DNA of 64,000 nt from Intestinimonas butyriciproducens (GTDB taxonomy: Bacteria; Bacillota; Clostridia; Oscillospirales; Oscillospiraceae): NCBI RefSeq assembly GCF_004154955.1, contig NZ_CP011524.1, forward strand, positions 2,046,001-2,110,000. The letters run 5' to 3'. The notes below the pieces were generated by a model, which saw only the letters and a program-made list of their open reading frames with translations, was not told the origin of the DNA and made no database searches. The position numbers were made by a program, and so were the translations under genes. Below, piece after piece: positions 25,266 through 33,828 of this stretch. Position 1 is the stretch's first letter; the number at the start of each line of letters is the position of its first letter.

Positions 25266-25528
25266 AAAAAAGCCCTGAAGCCTCTTCGGCCTCAGGGCGA
25301 ATCTCTCCGCGGTACCACCTGAATTCGGACGCACCGCGTCCGCACTCCATTGCCCATAACGCGGGCAACACGCCGGCGCTTACCGAGGGCTCCGCCCTGT
25401 TGTGCGCCGAAGCTCTGGGACCACCTTCCGCTTCTCCCGGGGGAGCCTTGCACCGTCCGGCTCCTCTCTGGACCTGGGGGAACAGCGTACTCCTTCCCGT
25501 CACAGCCTTTTTCATGATTGCTGTTTTT
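25266..25528 (-). ncRNA. T-box riboswitch leader (valine type)
   Basis: The minus-strand leader carries the T-box sequence AGGTGGTACCGCG (25320-25308) and then a terminator stem (25298-25271, GCCCTGAGGCC paired with AGGCTTCAGGGC) with six T. Upstream, Stem I shows the AGTA S-turn (GGAGTA), AGAGAG and GGTGCAAG distal-loop motifs. The specifier bulge reads GAAGGTGG at 25427-25420; GTG (25424-25422) encodes valine, though GGT (glycine) is one base over. The UGGU antiterminator bulge pairs with ACCA tRNA ends, which suits tRNA-Val (A73) and not tRNA-Gly (U73). Uncharged tRNA would favour read-through into ycxB-like and valS. Confidence 0.92.
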
Positions 25529-25529
25529 T

Positions 25530-25558
25530 AGTATACGCAGAAAGGAGGAAAAAGTCAA
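25530..25558 (-). promoter_or_regulatory. Promoter of the T-box-valS operon
   Basis: TTGACT (25558-25553), 17-bp spacer, TATACT (25535-25530) on the minus strand, directly before T-box Stem I. Confidence 0.8.
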
Positions 25559-25579
25559 GCGGATCGGCGGTTTCCATGC

Positions 25580-25612
25580 AAAAAGGGAGTGGGCCGAAGC
25601 CCACTCCCTTTA
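25580..25612 (-). terminator. Terminator after the first nhaC gene
   Basis: AAAGGGAGTGGGC (25582-25594), loop CGAA, GCCCACTCCCTTT: a perfect 13-bp stem. On the minus strand it ends in TTT followed by TGCAT, so the stem itself supplies part of the T tract. Confidence 0.8.
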
Positions 25613-25629
25613 GATCAAATCGCGCGGTA

Positions 25630-27288
25630 TTATTTTGCAGCCGCTCTGGCATTGACCTTGTCTTTGCCCAGGGTGGCACGCAGTGCCATAAGTACGATAA
25701 ACATGGAGGCAAACGCAATGATCAGGTTGACAATGACATTCTGAATCAAACCGGCAAAGATATAGTTCACAAAGGCCACCGCAGCCACAGTAAGCGCATA
25801 AGGAAGCTGCGTCTTCACGTGGTTCAGGTGGAAGCACTGAGCGCCGGTAGAGGCCAGGATCGTGGTATCGGAGATGGGGGAACAGTGGTCGCCGCACACG
25901 GCGCCGGCCAAGCACGCCGCAATACCGATGGTGAGGATCGTGCCGGCGTCCACGCCGAAGGTGCTCACCACGATGGGGATCAGAATGCCGAAGGTGCCCC
26001 AGGAGGTGCCGGTGGCGAAGCCAAGGCCCACAGCCACCAGGAAAATCACTGCGGGCAGGAAGTTTGCGAAGTTGGAGGCGACAGCCCCCATGGCGTCGGC
26101 CACAAAGAACTTGGCACCCAGCAGACCGTTGGTCACGCCGCTGATGGTCCAGGCAAAGCACAGGATCAGGATGGCGGGCACCATGACCTTGAAGCCCTCG
26201 GCGATACAGTCGGTAAACTGGGCGAAGTTCATGGTACGGCGGACCATATAGAAGATAAAGGCGAACAGCAACGCCAGGAAGGACCCGTACATCAGGCCGG
26301 TGGGCGCGGAGCAGTCGGCAAATGCGCCCATTACATCCATAAAGTAGTCAGAATCGCTAGTGAAAAAGCCGCCGGTATACAGCAGGCCGGACACACAGCA
26401 GATGATCAGGGCGATCACGGGGATCACCAGGTCCGCCACCTTGCCCTTGGTGGAGTTCTTGCTCTCGTCGTCGGCCCCTTCGAAGGGACGTTCGGGGGTG
26501 GTGTACAGATCGCCCTTCTTGGCGTTGTCCTCGTGAATCTTCATGGGACCGAAGTCCTCATCAAAGACGGCCAGGATCACCAGCGTGAACAGGGTCAGGA
26601 TGGCATAGTAGTTCCAAGGGATGGCGCTGATGAAGAGCTGCAGGCCGCTGACGCCCTCCATGGTGTCGGCCACGCCGGCAACAGCTGCGGCCCAAGAGGA
26701 AATGGGCATCATGATGCATACGGGAGCGGCGGTGGAGTCGATCATATAGGCCAGCTTGGCGCGGGAGATGTTGTGGCTGTCGGTCACCGGGCGCATGACG
26801 TTGCCGGTGGTGAGGTTGTTGAAGTAGTCGTCCACACCCAGTACCAGGGCCAGCACCATGGTGGCCAGCAGGGCGCCCCGCTTGGTCTTGATGTGCTTCT
26901 TGGCCCAGTCGCCATAAGCCTTGGAGCCGCCGGAGCGGTTCATCAGCACCACGATCACACCCAGCATGACCAGGAACGCGAGAAGGGCCACGTTGCCGCC
27001 CACGGATTCCACCAGCGTATCAAAGGTACTTGTAACGCCCATGACGGGATTAAAATTGGCGTACAGGAAACCGCCCACCAGGCAGCCCAGGAACAGGGAC
27101 GTATAGACTTCCTTGGTGATGAGGGCCAGCGCAATGGCCAGCACCGGAGGCAGAAGAGAAAGCGGCGTGGAGAAGAAATTACTGACGTATTCGGCCTCGC
27201 CCTCTGCGAAGGCGGTGGTCATAAGGATTCCTACAATTGCTGCGATGGTCAGAATAAAGGGGACAAAATTTCTCTTTGTTCTATGCAT
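25630..27288 (-). CDS. NhaC-family Na+/H+ antiporter, copy 1
   Basis: A 552-residue integral membrane protein of the NhaC superfamily with about 12 hydrophobic segments. Landmarks are GVDDYFNNLTTGNVMRPVTD, PVCIMMPISSWAA, GTSWGTFGILIPIVV and GDHCSPISDTTILASTGA, the last two being the transport-core motifs of this family. It starts at ATG 27288 (MHRTKRNFVP) with GGGAGGG upstream; a longer open frame to 27510 has no ribosome-binding site. A stretch of about 60 residues near 225-290 (EDNAKKGDLYTTPERPFEG) is an insert typical of this clostridial subgroup. It follows a close paralogue. Substrate could be Na+/H+ or an organic anion exchange; not resolvable here. Confidence 0.88.
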   Translation of the reverse strand: MHRTKRNFVPFILTIAAIVGILMTTAFAEGEAEYVSNFFSTPLSLLPPVLAIALALITKEVYTSLFLGCLVGGFLYANFNPVMGVTSTFDTLVESVGGNVALLAFLVMLGVIVVLMNRSGGSKAYGDWAKKHIKTKRGALLATMVLALVLGVDDYFNNLTTGNVMRPVTDSHNISRAKLAYMIDSTAAPVCIMMPISSWAAAVAGVADTMEGVSGLQLFISAIPWNYYAILTLFTLVILAVFDEDFGPMKIHEDNAKKGDLYTTPERPFEGADDESKNSTKGKVADLVIPVIALIICCVSGLLYTGGFFTSDSDYFMDVMGAFADCSAPTGLMYGSFLALLFAFIFYMVRRTMNFAQFTDCIAEGFKVMVPAILILCFAWTISGVTNGLLGAKFFVADAMGAVASNFANFLPAVIFLVAVGLGFATGTSWGTFGILIPIVVSTFGVDAGTILTIGIAACLAGAVCGDHCSPISDTTILASTGAQCFHLNHVKTQLPYALTVAAVAFVNYIFAGLIQNVIVNLIIAFASMFIVLMALRATLGKDKVNARAAAK

Positions 27289-27364
27289 GTTTACCCTCCC
27301 TTTCAAATATGCGGTTGTCAAGGTACGTGCTGCGCTGAAATAAACCAAACCAATTCCCACACTC

Positions 27365-27393
27365 AGGATATCATAGTTCCCGAGAAAAGACAA
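27365..27393 (-). promoter_or_regulatory. Putative promoter of nhaC copy 1
   Basis: TTGTCT (27393-27388), 17-bp spacer, TATCCT (27370-27365). The homologous place in front of copy 2 also holds a promoter-like sequence, and both are followed by a shared GGATTGGTTTGG-like block, which supports it. Confidence 0.45.
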
Positions 27394-27523
27394 GGCATTT
27401 TTCATAAAAACAATGTGTGTTTTTTGTAGCTCTTTATAGTTAATGCCTACGCATACCATATTTTTCAATTTTATTTCATTTCTCTGCTGCTTTAAATTGT
27501 GCAATTCCACTCAATAAAAGTGC

Positions 27524-27553
27524 AAAAAGGAGGCGGGGTTTTACCCCGCCTCC
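27524..27553 (-). terminator. Terminator after the second nhaC gene
   Basis: GGAGGCGGGG (27529-27538) and CCCCGCCTCC (27544-27553), 10-bp perfect stem with a 5-nt loop, followed on the minus strand by five T. It separates the two nhaC transcripts. Confidence 0.88.
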
Positions 27554-27577
27554 CACAGTTCCTATTAAATTTTGTTT

Positions 27578-29215
27578 TTAATTCTTTACCGCAGCCGGCT
27601 GCTTTTTCTGCTCGACCATACGGATAATTACCAGCACTCCAAACATGGAGGCAAAGGCGATGATCAGGTCGATGATGACATTTTGGAGGTAGCCGGCGAT
27701 GATGTAGTTGACAAATGCCACAGCGGCTACCGTAACCGCATAGGGGATCTGTGTCTTTACATGGTTGAGGTGGTAGCACTGGGCACCGGTGGAGGCCAGG
27801 ATCGTGGTGTCGGAGATGGGAGAGCAGTGGTCGCCCATGACCGCGCCCGCCAAGCAGGAGGCAATACCGATGGTGAGGATGGTGCCGGCGTCGGCCCCGA
27901 AGGTACTCACCACGATGGGGATCAGGATACCAAAGGTGCCCCAGGAGGTGCCGGTCGCAAAGCCCAGGCCGCAGGCCACCAGGAAGATCACCGCAGGCAG
28001 GAGATTTGCAAAGCTGCCTGCCACCGAGGCCATGGCGTCGGCCACAAAGTACTTGGCGCCCAGCAGCCCGTTGGTCACGTCGCTGATGGTCCAGGCAAAG
28101 GTCAGGATCAGAATGGCGGGCACCATGATGTTAAAGCCTTCGGCGATGCAGTCGGTAAACTGGGAGAACGTCATGGTGCGGCGGATCATGTAGAAGGCAA
28201 AGATCAGTACCAGCGCAAGGAAGGAGCCATACATCAGACCGGTAGGCGCGTCACAGTTGGAGAAGGCGTCGATGACGCTGATTCCGCCCTCAAACATGCC
28301 GCCGGTGTACAGCAGACCTGTCACGCAGAAGATGATCAGGATGATGACCGGGATCACCAGGTCGGTGACTTTGCCGTTGGTGGAGTTTTTGCTGTCGTCC
28401 GCATTGGCATAGGGGCGCTCGGGGGTGGTGTAGAGATCGCCCTTCTTGGCGTTGTCCTCGTGGACCTTCATGGGACCGTAATCCAGATCAAACACGGCCA
28501 GAACCACCAGCATGAAGAGGGTGAGGAGCGCGTAATAGTTCCAGGGGATGGCGCTGATAAAGAGCTGCAGGCCGCTGACGCCCTCCATCGTGTCGGCCAC
28601 GCCGGAGACGGCTGCGGCCCAAGAGGAGATGGGCATCATGATGCATACGGGAGCGGCGGTGGCGTCACACATGTAGGCCAGCTTGGCGCGGGAGATGTTG
28701 TGGCTGTCGGTCACCGGACGCATGACGTTGCCGGTGGTGAGGTTGTTGAAATAGTCGTCCACGCCCAGCACAATGGCCAGCACCATGGTGGCCAGCAGAG
28801 CGCCCCGTTTGGTCTTGATCTTCTTTTTGGCCCAGTCGCCATATGCCTTGGAGCCGCCGGAGCGGTTCATCAGCACCACGATGATGCCCAAAATGACCAG
28901 GAATGCCACGATGCCCAGGTTGCCGCCCACCGCGGTACACAGCGTGTCGAATGTGCTGGTGACGGCCAAGACAGGGTTAAAATTCGCGTACAGGAAGCCG
29001 CCCACCAGGCAGCCCAAGAACAGAGAGGTATAGACCTCTTTCGTGATGAGTGAGAGTCCGATGGCCACTACCGGCGGCAAAAGTGAAAGTGCGCTGGAGT
29101 AGAAGCTGCTGACGTACTCGGCCTCGCCTTCCGCAAAGGCGGTGGTGAGCAGAAGGCCGAGCGCTGCGGTGAGAACCAGGAGCACCGGAGCAATCTTCCG
29201 CTTGAATTGTTGCAT
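27578..29215 (-). CDS. NhaC-family Na+/H+ antiporter, copy 2
   Basis: The 545-residue protein is a close paralogue of the gene at 25630-27288, nearly identical in the motifs GVDDYFNNLTTGNVMRPVTD, PVCIMMPISSWAA and GTSWGTFGILIPIVV, and with the same EDNAKKGDLYTTPERP insert. Differences cluster in the N-terminal 20 residues and in the segment near 290-310 (here EGGISVIDAFSNC). Start at ATG 29215 (MQQFKRK) with GGGAGGG and the same flanking bases as copy 1. The next gene on either side has its own terminator or promoter, so each copy is probably a single-gene unit. The pair is a tandem duplication. Confidence 0.88.
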   Translation of the reverse strand: MQQFKRKIAPVLLVLTAALGLLLTTAFAEGEAEYVSSFYSSALSLLPPVVAIGLSLITKEVYTSLFLGCLVGGFLYANFNPVLAVTSTFDTLCTAVGGNLGIVAFLVILGIIVVLMNRSGGSKAYGDWAKKKIKTKRGALLATMVLAIVLGVDDYFNNLTTGNVMRPVTDSHNISRAKLAYMCDATAAPVCIMMPISSWAAAVSGVADTMEGVSGLQLFISAIPWNYYALLTLFMLVVLAVFDLDYGPMKVHEDNAKKGDLYTTPERPYANADDSKNSTNGKVTDLVIPVIILIIFCVTGLLYTGGMFEGGISVIDAFSNCDAPTGLMYGSFLALVLIFAFYMIRRTMTFSQFTDCIAEGFNIMVPAILILTFAWTISDVTNGLLGAKYFVADAMASVAGSFANLLPAVIFLVACGLGFATGTSWGTFGILIPIVVSTFGADAGTILTIGIASCLAGAVMGDHCSPISDTTILASTGAQCYHLNHVKTQIPYAVTVAAVAFVNYIIAGYLQNVIIDLIIAFASMFGVLVIIRMVEQKKQPAAVKN

Positions 29216-29343
29216 GGATACCCTCCCTTTCAAAATGCGCGGTTTCTAAATAGTGTGTAGCGCGGTGCGAGTGTTGTGCACTCAGACAGTTTTCCCAACT
29301 CAGTTTTGTCCAAATATTGTGCACCCAAACCAATCCCACTGCT

Positions 29344-29372
29344 AAAATAACACTATCTGGAAGGGATTGCAA
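29344..29372 (-). promoter_or_regulatory. Putative promoter of nhaC copy 2
   Basis: TTGCAA (29372-29367), 17-bp spacer, TATTTT (29349-29344), in the same position relative to the start codon and to the shared leader block as in copy 1. Confidence 0.45.
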
Positions 29373-29436
29373 GGCATGGATGGTAAAGCTTTTGTTGTAT
29401 TTTTGTAAAGTTAATGTAAAATATCAAAATATGTTT

Positions 29437-30369
29437 TTACAATTCCGTCGCAATGTCATTTTTTGCTATTTTATCCCAGCAAAAGTTCTGAATCAGCTCC
29501 TTTGGTCCGCATCTCCCCGCCGGGGTGGGCAGCCCGGCCAGCGTCGTCAGCGCCCCTGTCAGCGTTTCGGGCGCATATCGCTCCCGTAGAGCCCCCATGT
29601 CCAAGTCCCGTTCCCGCTTGGAGAGCCGCCTTCCGTCTCCGGCCAGCAGCAGGGGGACGTGCCCGTAGACGGGAGCGCGGTACCCCAGCAGGCGCATCAG
29701 CCAGAGCTGCCGGGCCGCTGAGTCCAGAAGATCCCGGCCCCGCACCACCCGGGTGACCCCCATCAGTGCGTCGTCCACCGTGACGGCCAGTTGATAGCCG
29801 TAGACCCCATCGGCCCGCCGGACCACAAAATCACCGCAGTCCCTGGCCAGATCAAACTGCTGACGGCCTTGACACAGATCGTCAAAAGAGATGGTCTCAT
29901 GGGGCATAGCCGCCTTCCAGGCCGGAGGCCTCACCATGGCTCTCGCCTCCTGCTCCGCCCTGGAGAGCTTCCGGCAGGCGCACGCCCCGCGGTCCCGCTC
30001 TTCTCCGGGGTGGGGTGCGGAAGCGGCCAGCCGCTGATGACGGCTGCACCAACAGGGATAGACCGCCCCCAGCTCTTTCAGGGTTTGGAACGCCTCGTCA
30101 TAGAGGGCGGTCCGCTCCCGCTGGCAATAGGGCCCGCACGTCCCGCCGGCGGCATACCCCTCGTCCCAGTCCAGCCCCAGCCACCGAAGGTCCTCTACCA
30201 GAAGGCTCGTCCAGGGCTCCCCGGTTCGCTCCGGGTCCAGGTCCTCTATCCGCAGCACCATCCGCCCTCCCGCCGCCCTGGCATCCAGCCAGGCCAGCAG
30301 GAAGGAGAAGAGATTGCCCAGGTGCATCCGCCCGCTGGGGCTGGGTGCAAAACGGCCCTTTTCGCACAT
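29437..30369 (-). CDS. gluQ: Glutamyl-Q tRNA(Asp) synthetase
   Basis: A 310-residue short form of glutamyl-tRNA synthetase lacking the anticodon-binding domain. GRFAPSPSGRMHLGN is the HIGH-like motif near residue 5 and RRLSKRERD the KMSKS-like motif. Four cysteine/tyrosine ligands of the zinc site are suggested by CWCSRHQRL and CACRKL. Such enzymes attach glutamate to queuosine in tRNA-Asp. Start at 30369 because GGAAG lies 10 nt upstream and the encoded MCEKGRFAPSP fits the family; the extension to 30411 is not conserved in form. It stands alone with no obvious partner gene. Confidence 0.9.
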   Translation of the reverse strand: MCEKGRFAPSPSGRMHLGNLFSFLLAWLDARAAGGRMVLRIEDLDPERTGEPWTSLLVEDLRWLGLDWDEGYAAGGTCGPYCQRERTALYDEAFQTLKELGAVYPCWCSRHQRLAASAPHPGEERDRGACACRKLSRAEQEARAMVRPPAWKAAMPHETISFDDLCQGRQQFDLARDCGDFVVRRADGVYGYQLAVTVDDALMGVTRVVRGRDLLDSAARQLWLMRLLGYRAPVYGHVPLLLAGDGRRLSKRERDLDMGALRERYAPETLTGALTTLAGLPTPAGRCGPKELIQNFCWDKIAKNDIATEL

Positions 30370-30511
30370 ATCCGCCGGTCTTCCTTTCGCATTTTTCCAA
30401 CAGTGTACCACAAAACGGCGGGTCGGGGAAGGGAATCCTTCTCCGGCCCGCCCACATTCTGAAAAACGCCCTTATTTTCCGCCGCTGAGCGGTGAAAGGC
30501 CCCCGTTTTAC

Positions 30512-30546
30512 GCGCCGGAATCCTTGCTCTGCAAGGTTTCCGGCGC
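30512..30546. terminator. Large hairpin after the ABC ATPase remnant
   Basis: GCGCCGGAA/TTCCGGCGC plus CCTTG/CAAGG form a 14-bp stem with one T-T mismatch and a 5-nt loop (CTCTG). No T-run follows on either strand, so termination is uncertain. The rest of the 257-nt gap between gluQ and the ATPase remnant shows no gene. Confidence 0.5.
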
Positions 30547-30626
30547 ATTCCATTCGCGGCGGTCTGTGCCCTCTCAGACGCTCCACCCATCAGATTCCGC
30601 CGTCTCTGCACACACCTCGTACGCTT

Positions 30627-31529
30627 TTACAGCCTCTGCTCCGTCTCCCGATCAAAAAAGTGGAGCCTGCCGCGGTCCAGTATCACCCCGGTCTCCTCTC
30701 CCGGGTACAGCGCGCAGTCCGCCCCGACGGCTGCCGTCAGCACGGGCATGCCTGGGAGATTCAGAAAAAGCAAGCTCTCACGGCCGGTACGCTCCACGTC
30801 GGTCACAATCGCCCGGACCGCTCCCGGTTCCCCCTCACCGGCCAGGTAGGATCGTACACCTCCCGGGGCGTACCTGCCTGCTGGAGGACGCCGTCCCGCA
30901 GCACGGCGGATGCGGCTTCCCATGGTCATGACCTCGGTCTGGTCGTGGGTGACGTAGACGGTAGTGGTGCCCAGGTCCCGCTGGAGCGACACGATCTCCC
31001 GACGCATATCCATCCGAAGCTTGGCGTCCAGGTTGGAGAGAGGCTCGTCCATGAGGAAGAGGCGAGGGCGCCGCACCAGGGCCCGTCCCAGCGCCACCCG
31101 CTGGCACTGGCCGCCGGAGAGGGCGCCAGGCCGGCGGTCCAGATACTCTAGAAGGCCCAGGCTCTCGGCTACCTCCATCACCCGCGCCCGGATCTCCTCC
31201 CGCCCCCATCGGCGCATTTTCAGTGGGAAAGCCCTGTTGTCATAGACCTTCATAGTGGGATAGAGGGCATAGTTCTGAAAAACCATGGCGATATCGCGGT
31301 CCCTCGGGGGCACCCGGTGGATACTCTTTCCATCCATGCGGATCACGCCGCTGTCCACCCGCTCCAACCCCGCCACCAGTCTGAGCAGAGTGGACTTTCC
31401 ACAGCCGGAGGGGCCCACAAAGATCATAAATTCTCCCGGCTCCACGGCGAGATTCACATCCCGCACCGCGTGGACGTCGGCGGCGTACCACTTATTCACC
31501 TGTTCTATCTCCAGAGCAGTGGCTTCCAC
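30627..31529 (-). pseudogene. Damaged sugar ABC transporter ATPase (UgpC/MsmK-like)
   Basis: The N-terminal ABC domain is intact: GPSGCGKST, FQNYALYPTMKVYDN, LSGGQCQR, LFLMDEPLSNLD and VTHDQTEVMTMGSRI. Immediately after that the expected reading (AVLRDGVLQQAGTPREVYD) lies in the +1 frame over 30912 down to about 30850, and the original frame resumes at YLAGEGEPG. Two compensating indels therefore turned about 20 residues into nonsense. The C-terminal TOBE region is also short (about 60 residues missing from the roughly 360 usual). The start GTG at 31529 has AAGGA upstream. It may be translated but is probably not functional. Confidence 0.75.
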
Positions 31530-31634
31530 CGTCTGATATCCTTCCTTGCACTTGATCGGGCCTTTCGCAAAAGCGGCCCCAAGGACTTGTCCGGGCCCGG
31601 CGTTTGGGCGTATGAACCATCTCCGGGGCATGCC

Positions 31635-32600
31635 CTAATCCTTCAACCCCGCCGCGGCGATCCCCTGTTCCAGATACTTCTGCCCAAAGAGGAAGATGAG
31701 CAGAGCCGGCAGCAGCATCACCACGGAGGCCGCCAGGGATACCCCCGCGTTGTCCGCTGTGACGGGGGGGAGATACAACGACAGCGGCCAGAGGGTCTTG
31801 TCCTTGAGGAACGTGAGGGGCTGCTCCAGTGCATTCCAGTACTCGAGAAAGCCCAGCACCACGGCGGAGAGGAGCCCCGGCGCTCCCAGGGGGAGCCCCA
31901 CATGCAGAAAGGTCCGGAGCGGTCCCGCGCCGTCCAGCGCCGCGGCTTCCGTGAGGGCGGAGGGGATGGCGGTGAAAAAACGGGCCATGAGAAAGACGGG
32001 GAAGGTGGACACCGCCCCCGGAAGGATCACGGCCCAAACGGTGTCCAGCAGCCCCAACCCGTCCAATACCAGATAGCTCGACACCATGGTCACCTGGAAG
32101 GGCATGAGCATGAGCACGATGTAGAGAGAGAACAGGGCCTTTTCCCCCCGGAAGCGGAGCCGGGCAAACGCCCAGGCGACGGGCGCACTGATGAGGACCT
32201 GTCCCGCCACCACCGGCGCGACCTGCCTACAGGAGTTCCAAAACATCGTAAAAAATTTCGGTGAATCCAAAAGCAGCTCCACATAGGGCCGCAACGTGGG
32301 GTATCGGGGCAGCAGGGGGATGCACACCACCACAAATCTGGCGGTATTGGCGGCAGCCAGCCGAAACGCCTCCTTCCGGAGGACGGCGGCATAATTTTTA
32401 AACCCGACAAACTGACCGCTCATGGCGGAAAAGAAGGAGCGGCGCACCGCGTCCAGAAAGGGCAGCAGCACCAGCACCGCCACGGAAAGCAGACTGGGGC
32501 ATAGGAAAAGCCATGGGACCGCCCCATCTGTCTCCGGCTCAAACTCCGGCGGAGGGCCTCCCGCCGCCTCCGCCGGCACGCGCCGACGGCTCCATGGCAA
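31635..32600 (-). pseudogene. Chimeric sugar ABC permease (MalF-type start joined to MalG-type rest)
   Basis: Residues 1-96 read like the first helix and outer loop of a MalF/UgpA-type permease (PWLFLCPSLLSVAVLVLLPFL, then VGFKNYAAVLR, then ANTARFVVVCIPLL). From about residue 97 the sequence is that of a MalG/UgpE-type permease: PYVELLLDSPKFFTMFWNS, five membrane segments and the EAA loop EAAALDGAGPLRTFLHVGLP, ending KYLEQGIAAAGLKD. The junction near 32312 is best explained by a deletion of about 1 kb that removed the end of one gene and the start of the next. The start is TTG at 32600 with GGGGAG upstream. The usual two-permease pair is thus reduced to one hybrid. Confidence 0.72.
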
Positions 32601-33828
32601 TTTCGTCTCCCCGTTCCTCCTCTCTTCTCCGATCCCAAAAACGTCGGTGCCGCTCCAGGCACCAATCCGACAGCAGCCACGCCGCCGGCAGCAGCCAGAG
32701 CGGCCGCTCCACCTTCACACCCCCAAAAGGCGCAAAGACGAGAGCGATGCCGAAGGTGAGCGCCCACACGGCGCAGGCCCTCACAGCAAATACCCGTTCT
32801 GTCCGGACCCCGGCCCGCTCTGCGGCCAAAACGGCCAGCGCCAGTGCGGTCAGAGACAGCAGCGCACAGCCCGCTGCCAGGGCACCATACCGCAGGTCCC
32901 GCTGAACGGCCGCCAAGGTCAGATAACCCCGCAGCTTTTCCATCCCGCCCGAGAACAGCCGGACCCAGAACTCAAAATCAGACCACCGGGTGGGAATGAA
33001 CCGCTCCGGCACAGACCATGGAGCGCCCGCATACCACAGGACCGTCCCCGCCCCCAGCAGCGCCGGCGGCAGATAGCAGACCAGCAGCAGCGGCGCGGCG
33101 GTCAGCGCCCGTCCCCGCTGGAACAGGCGCAGCAGTATCCCCAAGGTCAGCGCCGCGCCGGGCAAGGCCGCCAGTGCGGTCAGGCCTTGGTGGAGCAGGG
33201 ACAGGTCCAGCATTTGTCCGCCTGGGATCTGGTTCTGGCTCAGAAAGTGCTCTGCCTGGGTCCCGGCGTCTCCGTCCTGAAAGAGCAGCAGGAGGTTGGG
33301 CCAAGGCTCCGCGTCCTCCCCTCCCTGCACCAGAAGAAGCCCGCCGCTCCCCTTCATCACGCCCCTGACATAGTAGGTCTTCCCCTTCCATAGCACCGCC
33401 TGCCCCACCACACGGGCCGAGCCCCACAGGGCGTCGGCCGCGGCCTCGTCCACGGCGCAGCCCGTCTCATCCCCCCTGGCCGGGTAGTTTCCGTACCGAA
33501 AGGCCGCGGGCCAGACCTCCCCGCCGTCTCCAAAGAGCTCCAACACTGCCGCCGAAGTGCTGCACCGCCCGGCCCCGCCCTCCACGTACCCCTCCCGGTG
33601 CTCCCGCCAGAGTGCGGCGGCGGGCACCGCCGCCCCGCCGTCCTCCCGGGCGTATCGCTCCGCCCGCAGGAGCTGGACGGGGCTTATCCCTCCGCCCGCT
33701 TTCCACCGGATCACGGCCCCATGGGAGAGTTCTCCGGCATGCTGTGCCAGAAAAGATGCCCCCAGCCATGAGATCAGGGTCAGCGTGGCCAGGAGGAAGA
33801 GGGCGGCGCTACTCGTTTGTCGTTTCAA
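32539..33828 (-). CDS. MacB-like multi-pass membrane protein
   Basis: A 429-residue protein with an N-terminal membrane helix, an extracytoplasmic domain (about residues 40-205) that resembles the MacB core domain (GCAVDEAAADALWGSARVVGQAV, then WKGKTYYVRGVMKG), and several C-terminal membrane segments. MacB-family permeases couple to ATPases and work with adaptor proteins for export. It overlaps the adaptor gene by 20 nt upstream and the permease remnant by 62 nt downstream, so the frame is probably close to its original form. No ATPase of the MacB type is adjacent. I do not recognise a closer function. Confidence 0.6.
   Translation of the reverse strand: MKRQTSSAALFLLATLTLISWLGASFLAQHAGELSHGAVIRWKAGGGISPVQLLRAERYAREDGGAAVPAAALWREHREGYVEGGAGRCSTSAAVLELFGDGGEVWPAAFRYGNYPARGDETGCAVDEAAADALWGSARVVGQAVLWKGKTYYVRGVMKGSGGLLLVQGGEDAEPWPNLLLLFQDGDAGTQAEHFLSQNQIPGGQMLDLSLLHQGLTALAALPGAALTLGILLRLFQRGRALTAAPLLLVCYLPPALLGAGTVLWYAGAPWSVPERFIPTRWSDFEFWVRLFSGGMEKLRGYLTLAAVQRDLRYGALAAGCALLSLTALALAVLAAERAGVRTERVFAVRACAVWALTFGIALVFAPFGGVKVERPLWLLPAAWLLSDWCLERHRRFWDRRREEERGDEIAMEPSARAGGGGGRPSAGV

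Noticed and set aside
25402-29053. Long plus-strand frames opposite the two nhaC genes, rich in Gly, His and Asp
   Set aside because: They mirror membrane-protein codons on the other strand and cross the T-box and terminators.
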